Origin: a virus
IMG/VR virus record: IMGVR_UViG_3300042309_000278
Coordinates: 1-54,064 of that record
Reading direction: 5' to 3' (one strand)
DNA length: 54,064 nt
Of the stretch, positions 8,220-17,361 are shown piece by piece. The translations under genes were made by a program, and so were the position numbers. Under the pieces are notes generated by a model, which was not told the origin of the DNA, searched no databases, and saw nothing but the letters and a program-made list of their open reading frames with translations. The stretch's first letter is position 1; every line of letters starts with the position of its first letter.

Positions 8220-9875
8220 TCAATACCATGAGTTCATGTTGGAGTCTCTTTCTCTGAACCAGAGAGAGCCATCTTCTCCCTTTTCAGGAACAGAATCGTC
8301 CACACCATCATCAATAAAACCAAAAGGAGTCATTTCCTCCTCAAGTTTGTCTATAGTTTCCTTGTAGACATCTTTCCTAATATCAAGGGACGACAAGTCC
8401 TTAAAATATGGTTGTGTTGATAGCCACCCAAACAAAACCAAGGTCATAACAAGGTCATCGTTGTATCCGACCTCTGCCTCAAACGAGTTTTTCTTGGAGA
8501 TAAACGCAAACAGTTCCTTAATCACATCAAAATCCTGAATGATCATTCTATCTGATTCAATCAATGACTTTAGAATGGAACAGCCAGTTCTCTTGACAAC
8601 CTCAGTTGTTCTGACTCCAAACTGACTCGTTCCAGATCCAAATCCCCCGTCGAGTACCTGTCCTTTTCTTCCGCGCATTGTAGACGAGAGGAGATTTTCA
8701 TACTCCATTTCAGCATGAAGTATGTCTGCCACCTGACCACCCATGTCGTTGATTTCAACAAGAACATGGGCATTGTTGTACTGCTTTGCTGCCACATGGA
8801 TGGCATTTGGGAAAACCATAGGGGACATATTGTTGTTCCTGAAGGTGGCTACGAGTTTGTATGGAGCCGCCGTAATGTCCATGATGGTAAATGCCGAATA
8901 GTCCTGTCCAGTTCCTCTAGAGACATCCACACACATCACATATATGTGCTTCTCCTCTGGTTTGGCATAGACCTTGAATCCCTCTCCGTTCTTGAACACA
9001 GGGTCGATGTATGCCAAGGTCTTGAGTTTGGATGGGGATATCAGAGTATGAATAGACCCCACGAAGTCGCAGTCGAACTCTGTCCTGAATTGCTCCTCAG
9101 AGGTGTTGGCAATTGTCTCCTGTTTCCACTTCTCATCTCGACCAGGAACATCCGACCAATGTACATCAATAGGAATGTATGAGTTTCTTCCGTTTGTGGC
9201 ATCAGTCCACAATTTGTAGTACAGATTCATTCCGTGGGGAGTAGAAACTATGAATACCTTCGTCTCTTGACCCGATGAGATCGTTGGATATACGGATGAG
9301 AAGAACTCCTCTGCAACATTCTGCGGAACATATGCAAACTCGTCCAAGAAGATCATGTTGAAAGATCCACCACGGACTGCACTTGATGATGTTGCAGATG
9401 CTAAAACTTTGGACCCATTCTCAAGTTGAATTGATCCTTTGTTCCATTCCACGACACCCTGCTGAAGCCACTTTGGGAGATACTCGTATGCCAGTTTGAG
9501 TCTAGACAGAAGTTCTCTTGCTGTACTCAACTTGTTTGCAAGTATGGCAACATTCACGCTTTGATTGAATAGGACATAGTGCAGAATGTATGCCGTGACT
9601 GTAGTTGACTTTCCGCTTTGTCGTGGAAGTTTCGCAATAACGAACCTGTTGTTGTGAACAGTTCGAACCATCTCCTCTTGAAAGTCATATAGTTCAAACG
9701 GAACAAGACCCTTGTCGAGGCTGATGATCTTCACATAGTTCTGTACAAAATAGATCGGGTCGCGAGCGCACTTGGCATATTCCTCAAGTTGCTCTTTCGT
9801 CCAATCATGCTTTACATCCGAAGCCTTTAGATTTGGATTGCCAAGATAGTTCTTGCTATTCTTAGTATCAGCCAT
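8220..9875 (-). CDS. 17: Terminase large subunit, T4 gp17-like
   Basis: This is the packaging motor and headful nuclease, 551 residues (T4 gp17 is 610). The ATPase domain has Walker A KLPRQSGKST (about 82-91), Walker B MIFLDEF (174-180) and the coupling motif STPHG (211-215). The RNase H-type nuclease domain follows, with acidic residues in CVDVSRGTGQDYSAF, VEINDMGGQVADIL and VGYNDDLVMTLVL. The protein docks on the gp20 portal and pumps DNA. Its start overlaps the end of the gp16-like small subunit by 8 bases, so the two are probably translationally coupled. The C-terminus is acidic. Confidence 0.97.
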   Translation of the reverse strand: MADTKNSKNYLGNPNLKASDVKHDWTKEQLEEYAKCARDPIYFVQNYVKIISLDKGLVPFELYDFQEEMVRTVHNNRFVIAKLPRQSGKSTTVTAYILHYVLFNQSVNVAILANKLSTARELLSRLKLAYEYLPKWLQQGVVEWNKGSIQLENGSKVLASATSSSAVRGGSFNMIFLDEFAYVPQNVAEEFFSSVYPTISSGQETKVFIVSTPHGMNLYYKLWTDATNGRNSYIPIDVHWSDVPGRDEKWKQETIANTSEEQFRTEFDCDFVGSIHTLISPSKLKTLAYIDPVFKNGEGFKVYAKPEEKHIYVMCVDVSRGTGQDYSAFTIMDITAAPYKLVATFRNNNMSPMVFPNAIHVAAKQYNNAHVLVEINDMGGQVADILHAEMEYENLLSSTMRGRKGQVLDGGFGSGTSQFGVRTTEVVKRTGCSILKSLIESDRMIIQDFDVIKELFAFISKKNSFEAEVGYNDDLVMTLVLFGWLSTQPYFKDLSSLDIRKDVYKETIDKLEEEMTPFGFIDDGVDDSVPEKGEDGSLWFRERDSNMNSWY

Positions 9876-10347
9876 TTTCTATGATTTTCTTTGAAGAATC
9901 CAATATCGAATCTGTATCTTTGATAGCCTTTGCGAAACTTCTTTTCGGATTTATAAGTTCTTGTAGTTCTTTCGTAGAACCTAAGAATATGGCATTTGTG
10001 GTGTTGTTCACCGTCTTTTGCTCATACTTGTCTTCCTTGATGGTCTTCATTCTCTGGTGGAGTTCCACAAGATCCTTATTCGTATCAGCAACAGCCTTGA
10101 TCATTTGTGCAACCACTTCATAGGCTCGCGGGGAATCACCCTCACTTGCTACCTTTAACACACCATCGATAGCCTGAAAGCCAAGATTGACAAGTTCCTT
10201 GAGGTTTTCTCTTGCTCGCTGAAAGTCCTTATCAGCATCATCCATTGCAACTGTAACTTCCTTTGGCTCAGTTGACCTTGTTACAATGGGCTTTGGTTCA
10301 GGATCCATGTTTAGGATCTCCGATAGGTTCTCATCCATTTTACTCAT
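9868..10347 (-). CDS. 16: Terminase small subunit, T4 gp16-like
   Basis: A 159-residue protein (T4 gp16 is 164) immediately upstream of, and overlapping, the large terminase gene. The centre is a long helical region (from DADKDFQRARENLKELV through KTIKEDKYEQ) as expected for the ring-forming coiled coil of gp16. It is followed by NNTTNAIFLGSTKELQELI, a conserved feature of T4-type small subunits. It regulates the gp17 ATPase and nuclease and helps recognise DNA. The ATG at 10347 follows AAGGTGAT. The function rests on position, length and this C-terminal block. Confidence 0.9.
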   Translation of the reverse strand: MSKMDENLSEILNMDPEPKPIVTRSTEPKEVTVAMDDADKDFQRARENLKELVNLGFQAIDGVLKVASEGDSPRAYEVVAQMIKAVADTNKDLVELHQRMKTIKEDKYEQKTVNNTTNAIFLGSTKELQELINPKRSFAKAIKDTDSILDSSKKIIENG

Positions 10348-10353
10348 GATATA

Positions 10354-12819
10354 TCACCTTCCTACGAACTGATCAGTCGATCTATACTCCACAAGAGTAG
10401 TTATATTATTATCCTCAAAGTATTCGGTTGCAGCAGCGAGTTGTTCTTTTGATAGTTCGAAGTAGGCATCTCGCAGGATTCTATATGCAGAACCAATGCT
10501 AATATTACTTGGATCAGCCCATTTATCTCGCAACGATGTGTTTTTATACATTATAGATTCTTGATTTAATGGAACTAGGTACCATCTAAATGTCCCATTA
10601 AATCCATATGGTATCTTGGTGTTGCCGCCAGATAGTCCAGTGTTTGATTCATAAACTCTGTAATCGCTAAATCGACCAGATCTAAACGTATTAAAATAGT
10701 TAGAGTGATCTGTTTCTGCGGCGGTAAGACCAAGATCTTCAGATAGAGTTTCTGAAAATGTTAACATTGATTGTAACTGTTGTAAATCAAAGAAATATGT
10801 TTCAAGACCTCGGATGAATGCTGTAGTTGAATCTGAACCAGATATACCACCATTTGTAACAACTTTTGTATATTCACCAGAACCCCTTGCGATGTTTCCA
10901 AGATAGAAACCATTCAACAGGAGTTGATCAATATCATTTTTAAGAACGAAGCCATTCGCTGGAACAGTTCCATTGAACATTGGTTTGATAAGGTATTCAA
11001 CAAAATCTTCTGGCTTATAGGGAACTGAACCGCCCCTTGTCAAATCATAATCTTCATTTCTACCAGAAACTAATGGGACTATCCTATAGTTGAACTTACC
11101 TCGTCCATCAAGCAACAACTTCCACATTTTGAGTGATGTGTGAATAGTATCTTTCATCGATTCTTTGAGATTGAATAGTCTTTCAGCCGTGTTTCCGCCC
11201 ATGTCTTGGTGAATCGTGCAATCTCTTCGGGATGTGTGGTTGCGTGTGCTAGTTCCTTGATAAGAACCCTTTATCTGCATGGGTATAAATGGGTTGAATT
11301 TCGGAACAAACTCCATTACAAAGAAGTTCATATCTTTGTATCCACCATATTCCAACTGCTCTTGATAGATGTCATAGTAATATGAATCAAGGAAGTTCAT
11401 GGTGATTCCAAGTGGACCTAAAGGTCCAGCATTGTCAACAAACAACTTGAGGACATTTGCGGGAAGTAACCTTGAAGCCTGATATGTGTTAGATGCCGCT
11501 GTTGTAGCACCGCCGAGCATGAAATATTCATTGTAGAATGAAGAATCAGCAGCCACTGATTTGTGGTAACTGTTCCATCCAGATGATCCACCCGAACCAC
11601 CAAATGCAGTTGCGCCCGTCGATCCAAGATAGTTGTAAGTACTTGGTGGTGGATAGAATGTAATACCCGCTATTCTGTTTAAGAAATAGGATGCTCCTGA
11701 ACTTCCGAATGGACCTGTACCATCTCTTGCTATGCCTGGTGTTGGTATTGACGAATTCCAGCCAAACACAGACGTTGTATATGGATAAGAATATTGTCCT
11801 AGATTCGCCCCAACAGATGGTATTGATTTGTATCTTCTTGGATACGTCTTAAACTCTGTAAAGAATCTTTCGTTGAAACTCTTACTAAGATTAAATCCGT
11901 CGAGGTTAATATAGTTTCCTGTCTTACCAGAACTACGAATCAATTCCGCAGTCCATGCTGGATTTGCTGAGTTTCCAACATATTGGGAGATCATTGCTGT
12001 TTGACCATCCATGAAGTCGTTGTCTGAATACTTTATGAATGAGTAGTATGGTTCAAACGAAGTCACAAGACCAGAGAATGTCATTCCTCTATCTGACAGA
12101 ATCGCAAAATTTCTTCTTGTTGAAAAATGAATATCTGGTGTGAAGTATATTGATCTTACTGATGCACTCAAACCAGTATTTGCAGATAGCCCGAAATACA
12201 ACGGCGAGTCCGCTGTTGCAGTTGGAAGACCGTTACTGTGAGTAAGACCAAGAACAGATGGATGTTCAAGCAATTGAAATGGAGCAAGAACTCCACCAAA
12301 GTTTACTATTGTATAAGTTCCAGCAGATGAACCCTTGAGGGTAACACCAGTGAATGCAGTTATTCCTATAGGTTGATTTGAACCTGTGATACTGTAGAAC
12401 TGTGGATATTGAAGAAGAATATTCGTATTGTCATAAAGAGATTTGAAAGCCCCGTATGATGTTGAATATCCTATGGAACAAAATTCGGCTTCTCTTAATT
12501 GATCCGCATCATAAAGAACTTCATGTCCTAAACTTTGAAGGTGTGTAAGACCAGCAAAGAATCTACTGTGTTCATATGTTAATCCATCTGCCACACCAGT
12601 AAGAGAATTGGTGAATGAGTTACGATTTTCTGTTGGGGCGAAATATGGAATAATGCTTCTACTGAAAAAAATCTCGGGTGTGATTTCTTTCTGTTCAACT
12701 GTAATTCGTATCTTCTTTATAGTATTTGCGGTGGTCAAATCAGCAGATTCAGTAGCAATCGTGATGATACGATACTGATTTAAGAATCCATCTAGATTTC
12801 TTTCTGCTGTTGATGACAT
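10354..12819 (-). CDS. Unknown 821-aa virion protein inserted between gp15 and gp16
   Basis: I do not recognise this protein. It starts MSSTAERNLDGFLNQYRI, abuts the gp15 stop with no gap and ends 6 bases before gp16, so it belongs to the late neck-terminase transcript. T4 has no gene at this place. It has no signal peptide or transmembrane segment. The middle is rich in Gly, Ser, Tyr, Phe and Asn, typical of surface virion proteins, with aromatic runs such as YYYDIYQEQLEYGGYKDMNF. Towards the end there are more compact, charged stretches (NLKESMKDTIHTSLKMWKLL, YRILRDAYFELSKEQL). A neck or whisker-like decoration, or a tail collar protein, is a guess from its place. Confidence 0.85.
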   Translation of the reverse strand: MSSTAERNLDGFLNQYRIITIATESADLTTANTIKKIRITVEQKEITPEIFFSRSIIPYFAPTENRNSFTNSLTGVADGLTYEHSRFFAGLTHLQSLGHEVLYDADQLREAEFCSIGYSTSYGAFKSLYDNTNILLQYPQFYSITGSNQPIGITAFTGVTLKGSSAGTYTIVNFGGVLAPFQLLEHPSVLGLTHSNGLPTATADSPLYFGLSANTGLSASVRSIYFTPDIHFSTRRNFAILSDRGMTFSGLVTSFEPYYSFIKYSDNDFMDGQTAMISQYVGNSANPAWTAELIRSSGKTGNYINLDGFNLSKSFNERFFTEFKTYPRRYKSIPSVGANLGQYSYPYTTSVFGWNSSIPTPGIARDGTGPFGSSGASYFLNRIAGITFYPPPSTYNYLGSTGATAFGGSGGSSGWNSYHKSVAADSSFYNEYFMLGGATTAASNTYQASRLLPANVLKLFVDNAGPLGPLGITMNFLDSYYYDIYQEQLEYGGYKDMNFFVMEFVPKFNPFIPMQIKGSYQGTSTRNHTSRRDCTIHQDMGGNTAERLFNLKESMKDTIHTSLKMWKLLLDGRGKFNYRIVPLVSGRNEDYDLTRGGSVPYKPEDFVEYLIKPMFNGTVPANGFVLKNDIDQLLLNGFYLGNIARGSGEYTKVVTNGGISGSDSTTAFIRGLETYFFDLQQLQSMLTFSETLSEDLGLTAAETDHSNYFNTFRSGRFSDYRVYESNTGLSGGNTKIPYGFNGTFRWYLVPLNQESIMYKNTSLRDKWADPSNISIGSAYRILRDAYFELSKEQLAAATEYFEDNNITTLVEYRSTDQFVGR

Positions 12820-13482
12820 TTACTCGTCCGTTAGTTCTCTAAAGGTTAGATCAATTTCGCGAATAAGACCAGAGGTTCGCACTGGTCCAAAAATATAAGA
12901 CTTCGTCTGAAAGATTAGTGAGTGTGTAATCAATCTTCGTTCGTTCAAATCGCCTTCGTAATCCTCAACGCTATTAATCGAAGAAAGGATAATTGGCACA
13001 TCCACTTTTCTATCTAGTTCTGTAAAGTTCATACTTATAGTGAAGTCGGGGGTGAAATAGGGCAATATCTGCTCTATGATTTGATATCCATCATCAATGT
13101 TTCTATTCATGATATTCAGAGTAAACTCTATGTTGTATGGTACTTCACTGTAAGCATATGATATTGTGCTGTCATTTTCATCCCGAACAGAATATACCTT
13201 GTTCAGGCTATTGAGTTTTCTGTTGTTGTCATAGACCATAGAAGAAATTTCAAACGACATTCTCGGAAGAATGTTTTCAAAACTTTTTCTAGCAGGATCT
13301 GCTTCGTCGAGTTCTCTGATCTTCCGCACAAACTTTTCTTTTGGACCATAGGAGATAGGAACCTTTATCTTCTTTTGTTCTGTGCCATCAGCCTCTTTGC
13401 GCGAGATGTATATCTCATTGAACAACGAACCGAATGCAACTACTAACTTCCGAATGCTTCCGTGGTAGAAATAGCGAAACAT
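12820..13482 (-). CDS. 15: Tail completion / sheath terminator, T4 gp15-like
   Basis: A 220-residue protein matching the T4 gp15 pattern: MFRYFYHGSIRKLVVAFGSLF at the start (T4 has a very similar MFGYFYNSSFRR opening), ISYGPKEKFVRK, ILPRMSFEISSMVYDNNRK, and the diagnostic YQIIEQILPYFTPDFTISM. gp15 forms the hexameric ring that caps the tail tube and sheath and joins it to the neck. The start overlaps the gp14 stop by one base (TGATG), the usual sign of coupled translation. It is slightly shorter than T4 gp15 (272). Confidence 0.95.
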   Translation of the reverse strand: MFRYFYHGSIRKLVVAFGSLFNEIYISRKEADGTEQKKIKVPISYGPKEKFVRKIRELDEADPARKSFENILPRMSFEISSMVYDNNRKLNSLNKVYSVRDENDSTISYAYSEVPYNIEFTLNIMNRNIDDGYQIIEQILPYFTPDFTISMNFTELDRKVDVPIILSSINSVEDYEGDLNERRLITHSLIFQTKSYIFGPVRTSGLIREIDLTFRELTDE

Positions 13483-14336
13483 CAGTAATTGCCCTCACTG
13501 AAAGGATCTTTATCGGTGAAGTCAATTATGTTCAACTTGGCACGTTCCTTTTCTATATCACCACCATCATCAAGGTTAGCATCGATATACTTCTTCTCAG
13601 TTGTAGTGGCGGTATCGTAATCAGCGGAAGCATTAGATTGCTCTCCCTTGATCCTCACCAACGATGATGGTGTGCCAGTCTCCGTGTGAACTTGGATCTT
13701 ATTGACGAGTGAGTCAAAGTTGAGGATAGTGGCAGACCAAGATGCAGAACCAAAACAAGAACCTTGATAGACTTTTTCTCCTTCATAGAAGGAACCACAT
13801 ACCCCACTAATAGTAAATTCTCTGACATCAGTAACCAATTCAGTTTCAATATCATCAACTTCTTTAATTTCTGTGTTGATTTGTTCGCCAGAGTATCTGA
13901 AGAGTTCGCATGAGAGTTCATATGCAAAGAATGAATTTCTACTTCCAACGTACTTTATTTCATACAGTCCGCCATACTCTGGAAAGTAAATGAGGTCGCC
14001 TTCCTGCGGAGCGGTGTCTGTTCCATATCTTGCAGCCTCTTCGGAGAATCTCTTCTTGGAAACCATAAGCGTGACAGAATCCTGAAGATTAATTCCAAAC
14101 TTGTCCATTATTTTGTTCTGTGATTCAAAGAACTCGTAGTTAGAGACAAACATTTCTATCTGAAAACTCTTTTCGAATTTTGATATAGTATCTTCTCCAA
14201 AGAGGTTGTCTAGATTCTGAAATTTACGGAAGATGTAATGGACATCAAAGCCATAGATCTTGATCTGCTCGACAACAAGTTGCTCAAACAGATCAGATTC
14301 GCGAGAGGAGACTTTGAAGTAGTTGTTCCGTGCCAT
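13482..14336 (-). CDS. 14: Neck protein, T4 gp14-like
   Basis: A 284-residue neck protein (T4 gp14 is 256) that, with gp13, seals the packaged head and makes the platform for the tail. Characteristic segments are QIKIYGFDVHYIFRKF near the start, FGEDTISKFEKSFQIEMFV, GDLIYFPEYGGLYEIKYV and FAYELSCELFRYSGEQI. It overlaps gp13 by one base (TAATG) and gp15 by one base, keeping the T4 order 13-14-15. The C-terminus has extra acidic sequence (DDGGDIEKERAKL), ending FSEGNY. Confidence 0.94.
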   Translation of the reverse strand: MARNNYFKVSSRESDLFEQLVVEQIKIYGFDVHYIFRKFQNLDNLFGEDTISKFEKSFQIEMFVSNYEFFESQNKIMDKFGINLQDSVTLMVSKKRFSEEAARYGTDTAPQEGDLIYFPEYGGLYEIKYVGSRNSFFAYELSCELFRYSGEQINTEIKEVDDIETELVTDVREFTISGVCGSFYEGEKVYQGSCFGSASWSATILNFDSLVNKIQVHTETGTPSSLVRIKGEQSNASADYDTATTTEKKYIDANLDDGGDIEKERAKLNIIDFTDKDPFSEGNY

Positions 14337-15106
14337 TAGCCCACCATGAAATCTGTTGGTAGTTCATACTTACTCTGTACAGTATCCTCAATCTTTGTGA
14401 GTTCTGTCATCGCATCGTTGTACATATCGCGAGCATCGAATTGCATTCCTCCAGGCAATGCAATATTTGAGAACTTACTTAGATTGGCTGCCCACTGTCT
14501 TTTGATGAGTGCTGTGACGTATTGTTTCAAGAGAATATCGTTGTATATCTCAGGATAAGTTTCTGGATTCAATGCAACATAGGCTTGAACTAGTATCTTG
14601 TCGCCAACCTCAAAAGATTCAGACCAATCCGTGTTTATCTTGAGTTTGTTGGTGACTCTGCTGAAACTAATGCTTTTTTCAGGACTCAAGAATTGTTGTA
14701 ACAACGAGAGATACTGCTTTGTCGTGTCGTAGTATGATAGATTCGATGTACCTGTGAGGAATCCGTTAAAGTAATCGTTAAGCATCAACTGATACTGAAC
14801 ACTGAACATTCCGCTCTGAACAGACTGATCGACAATGAATATCTTGGTCACGCTTATAATATTGCCACCACTAGATCCAGTAGAAATACTGTTGGTGTCA
14901 ATATATTTGTTGTTTACATCTGTTTGTGTGATAATGTATGGAACATAGACTTCTTCGACTCCGTCAAAGTGATATTCGGAGAAGAATTGAATAGCATCAT
15001 CAATGCGATCCTCGACTTGAGCATCATCAACATTTATTTCAATGACAGGAAAGCCAAGCCGACGAAGGGCATAGTCTTTGAGATCTTCGCGTGATGTTAT
15101 TGCCAT
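14336..15106 (-). CDS. 13: Neck protein, T4 gp13-like
   Basis: A 256-residue protein that opens with TSREDLKDYALRRLGFPVIEINV and continues DDAQVEDRIDDAIQFFSEYH, the signature start of T4-type gp13 neck proteins. A second conserved block near the end, DILLKQYVTALIKRQWAANL, is also family-typical. It binds the portal ring after packaging. The ATG at 15106 follows GGAGGT. The middle (SISTGSSGGN and following) is variable. It is shorter than T4 gp13 (309). Confidence 0.94.
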   Translation of the reverse strand: MAITSREDLKDYALRRLGFPVIEINVDDAQVEDRIDDAIQFFSEYHFDGVEEVYVPYIITQTDVNNKYIDTNSISTGSSGGNIISVTKIFIVDQSVQSGMFSVQYQLMLNDYFNGFLTGTSNLSYYDTTKQYLSLLQQFLSPEKSISFSRVTNKLKINTDWSESFEVGDKILVQAYVALNPETYPEIYNDILLKQYVTALIKRQWAANLSKFSNIALPGGMQFDARDMYNDAMTELTKIEDTVQSKYELPTDFMVG

Positions 15107-15108
15107 TT

Positions 15109-15396
15109 CTACCTCCTAGCATTTCGAAGATGTTCAATATGCTTTTCGTCCATCTCTCTCTGTTGTTTACAGAGTTTTATCTGTGCTTTGTTCTTTAAGA
15201 TATTCTCACCAAGATCATATGGAATACTCAAGCCAACTTGAGTCAAACCATCAGATTTATAATGTTTCTTGCCGTCGTAATAATGAATAGTATCTTCTAC
15301 AACGTATTCCGAAAATACTGCCTGAACATCTTTAACGGAGAAAATTTCTCCATCAATAATAAAGATATCACCAATACGCTTAAATCCAGTTATCAT
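15109..15396 (-). CDS. Unknown 95-aa protein between fibre genes and gp13
   Basis: A small protein of unknown function, starting MITGFKRIGDIFIIDGEIF and ending in a basic, probably helical tail (KLCKQQREMDEKHIEHLRN). The start ATG overlaps the stop of the upstream LamG protein (ATGA), so it is co-translated with the adhesin cassette. The beta-rich first half followed by a helix could fit a fibre-assembly accessory or a small structural linker, but nothing in the sequence decides this. Confidence 0.8.
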   Translation of the reverse strand: MITGFKRIGDIFIIDGEIFSVKDVQAVFSEYVVEDTIHYYDGKKHYKSDGLTQVGLSIPYDLGENILKNKAQIKLCKQQREMDEKHIEHLRNARR

Positions 15397-17354
15397 GGTG
15401 TAAATATATCGGGTTCTTCTGATACAAATAGCACTTGCTTTGTACCACCACTCGTCTTTCCGTTTTTAACCCCGCTCTTTGTTGTTGCTGCCACCATTTC
15501 TCTTTTGACTGATCTATATTTTTCATCAAGTCGAGCATAGTAATCAAGCAAATCAAGACGAAGATTACTTATCTGTTGTGCAGTCAGCATTCGATCAAAA
15601 TTCAATCCATCGGTAAATCTATAACTAGATAAGCATATTCCTTGGGTGGCAAGCAATCCACTAGTCAAAATATAATTTAATGTGTTGTTATCAAATGGAT
15701 TTATAAACAACGAATTATACGAGCCTGATGTGTAACCGTATGAATCGCCTTGTGAGAATAATCTACCAAATGGATTTCGTCCCAATAGAGTATCAAAAGC
15801 ATTACCAGATGAGCCTCTATCTCCATAAGCACCCTGAATTAGTTCAGATCGCTCAAGCATGTTTTCGAATTTGACGTTAGTGTTATAGTGATTAATGAAA
15901 TCTTGAAGAGTTAAAGCACTATCCGTAATCGACGTTAGATTGAACGAATAGTCGTAATCAACAACATTTCCTAGCGTTGTTCCGAGTGGGAATGGATTAA
16001 AGTATCTTCTTGAGATGGGACCATATGCAAGAGAAAATCCTGTAGCATCAGCATATGCAGTGACGCCAGTCAACCCTCTTTGATGCCGATATACATCACG
16101 AACGCCAACACTTGCCGTCGTTGCAAGACCAACATTTCCGGATGGTAAGAAAGTGAGATCAGTTAGTCTAGAAACGATACCCACCAAGTAATCTGTGCTT
16201 TCTGCAAAGAAAGCATCATACCCATCAAGGTTATTGAAGTTCATTACAAAGCAAATATCTTGTGAAGTGTGACTGAATCCCGCAAGAGTTGGGACTCCTG
16301 TAAGTGTATTACCACCATATGGGTAGAAGCCATACGCTGAAACAAAACCACCTGTGCTTTCCGCATCAAATACTCTTAGTGAGTCAATATAGCCATTGAA
16401 TGATTCGCTGCCTAAATGATTGTTGCCAACATAGATACCATTAGTATCATTATTTTCTGGTATAGTTGATGTAGTTACACCAAGTGTAAATCGCCTTGTG
16501 GTATTGAAATATCCACTGATATCAGCATTAGCGGATGCACCACCAACTCCTGTTTTAATAATAGAAACAGCAACATGATTCCAAGTATTCAAACTTATAC
16601 CAGCGGCATTTACTATATTTTGAGATTGATTATATCCTGATGTAGTCCCATCAGTCTGCCATGCAAATTGTAGGAATCCAGCAGCACTATCAAAACTAAG
16701 TTTCCAATTTGCTGATGCTCCAGTTGGACCTTTTTGCAACAATGTAAAATTGTTTGATAGAGATGTTGGGTAAAAGAACATCTCAAACCCATAACTGGAA
16801 CGAATCGTTGGTGATGTTGATCCAACACCAAGTCTATTATGTGGTGCCGCGCCACCAAGAGTGCTGCTTCGTTTTACAATATTTGTTACATAAACAAATC
16901 CACCCGTAGCACCACCAGCATCGCGCGTAAATTTACCAGAAGATGTTCCGAATTTCTTGACTGTTGTTGAATGTGTTGGCTTTGTAGCAGAACTGTTGGT
17001 GTTATAAACAACAGTTGTTTTTGTTATGTCTTGGACAATTGGCGAGTTGAATGACAAGTATGGATATGGATTCTGCATTCCAAGAATGACTTCGACTCTT
17101 GGATCATAAAACGTATTGCGCTCTATGTTTTGAATTATCCTTGATCCATCAATATTAAAGTCTTCGTTTGGAGATATGGCATTTTCTAAAGCCAATAGTT
17201 CAGCACCAGTTGGCAAATATGCTTCATCGATATAAGCATACAACCTTCTATTGAGAATATCACCAAACTCAGGAATATCAAAATCTGTATATGCCTTTGG
17301 ATATATTCTGGTGATCTTTCCGTATTGATTAAGTGTGACTAGTCTAAAAGCCAT
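15393..17354 (-). CDS. Virion adhesin with a LamG / concanavalin A-like domain
   Basis: A 653-residue protein of the adhesin cassette. Residues from about 155 to 325 look like a LamG-type jelly-roll lectin: YGFEMFFYPTSL, NWKLSFDSAAGFLQFAWQ, SLNTWNHVAVSIIKTG and the closing NGYIDSLRVFDAE, the usual last strand of this fold. The rest is beta-rich with many Asn, Tyr, Gly and Ser. Such domains bind surface glycans, so a role in host recognition is likely. It starts with MAFRLVTLNQYGKI, after a GAGGAAAT ribosome binding site, and ends with a four-base overlap with the 95-aa gene. The exact fibre type is not clear. Confidence 0.85.
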   Translation of the reverse strand: MAFRLVTLNQYGKITRIYPKAYTDFDIPEFGDILNRRLYAYIDEAYLPTGAELLALENAISPNEDFNIDGSRIIQNIERNTFYDPRVEVILGMQNPYPYLSFNSPIVQDITKTTVVYNTNSSATKPTHSTTVKKFGTSSGKFTRDAGGATGGFVYVTNIVKRSSTLGGAAPHNRLGVGSTSPTIRSSYGFEMFFYPTSLSNNFTLLQKGPTGASANWKLSFDSAAGFLQFAWQTDGTTSGYNQSQNIVNAAGISLNTWNHVAVSIIKTGVGGASANADISGYFNTTRRFTLGVTTSTIPENNDTNGIYVGNNHLGSESFNGYIDSLRVFDAESTGGFVSAYGFYPYGGNTLTGVPTLAGFSHTSQDICFVMNFNNLDGYDAFFAESTDYLVGIVSRLTDLTFLPSGNVGLATTASVGVRDVYRHQRGLTGVTAYADATGFSLAYGPISRRYFNPFPLGTTLGNVVDYDYSFNLTSITDSALTLQDFINHYNTNVKFENMLERSELIQGAYGDRGSSGNAFDTLLGRNPFGRLFSQGDSYGYTSGSYNSLFINPFDNNTLNYILTSGLLATQGICLSSYRFTDGLNFDRMLTAQQISNLRLDLLDYYARLDEKYRSVKREMVAATTKSGVKNGKTSGGTKQVLFVSEEPDIFTP

Positions 17355-17361
17355 GATTTCC

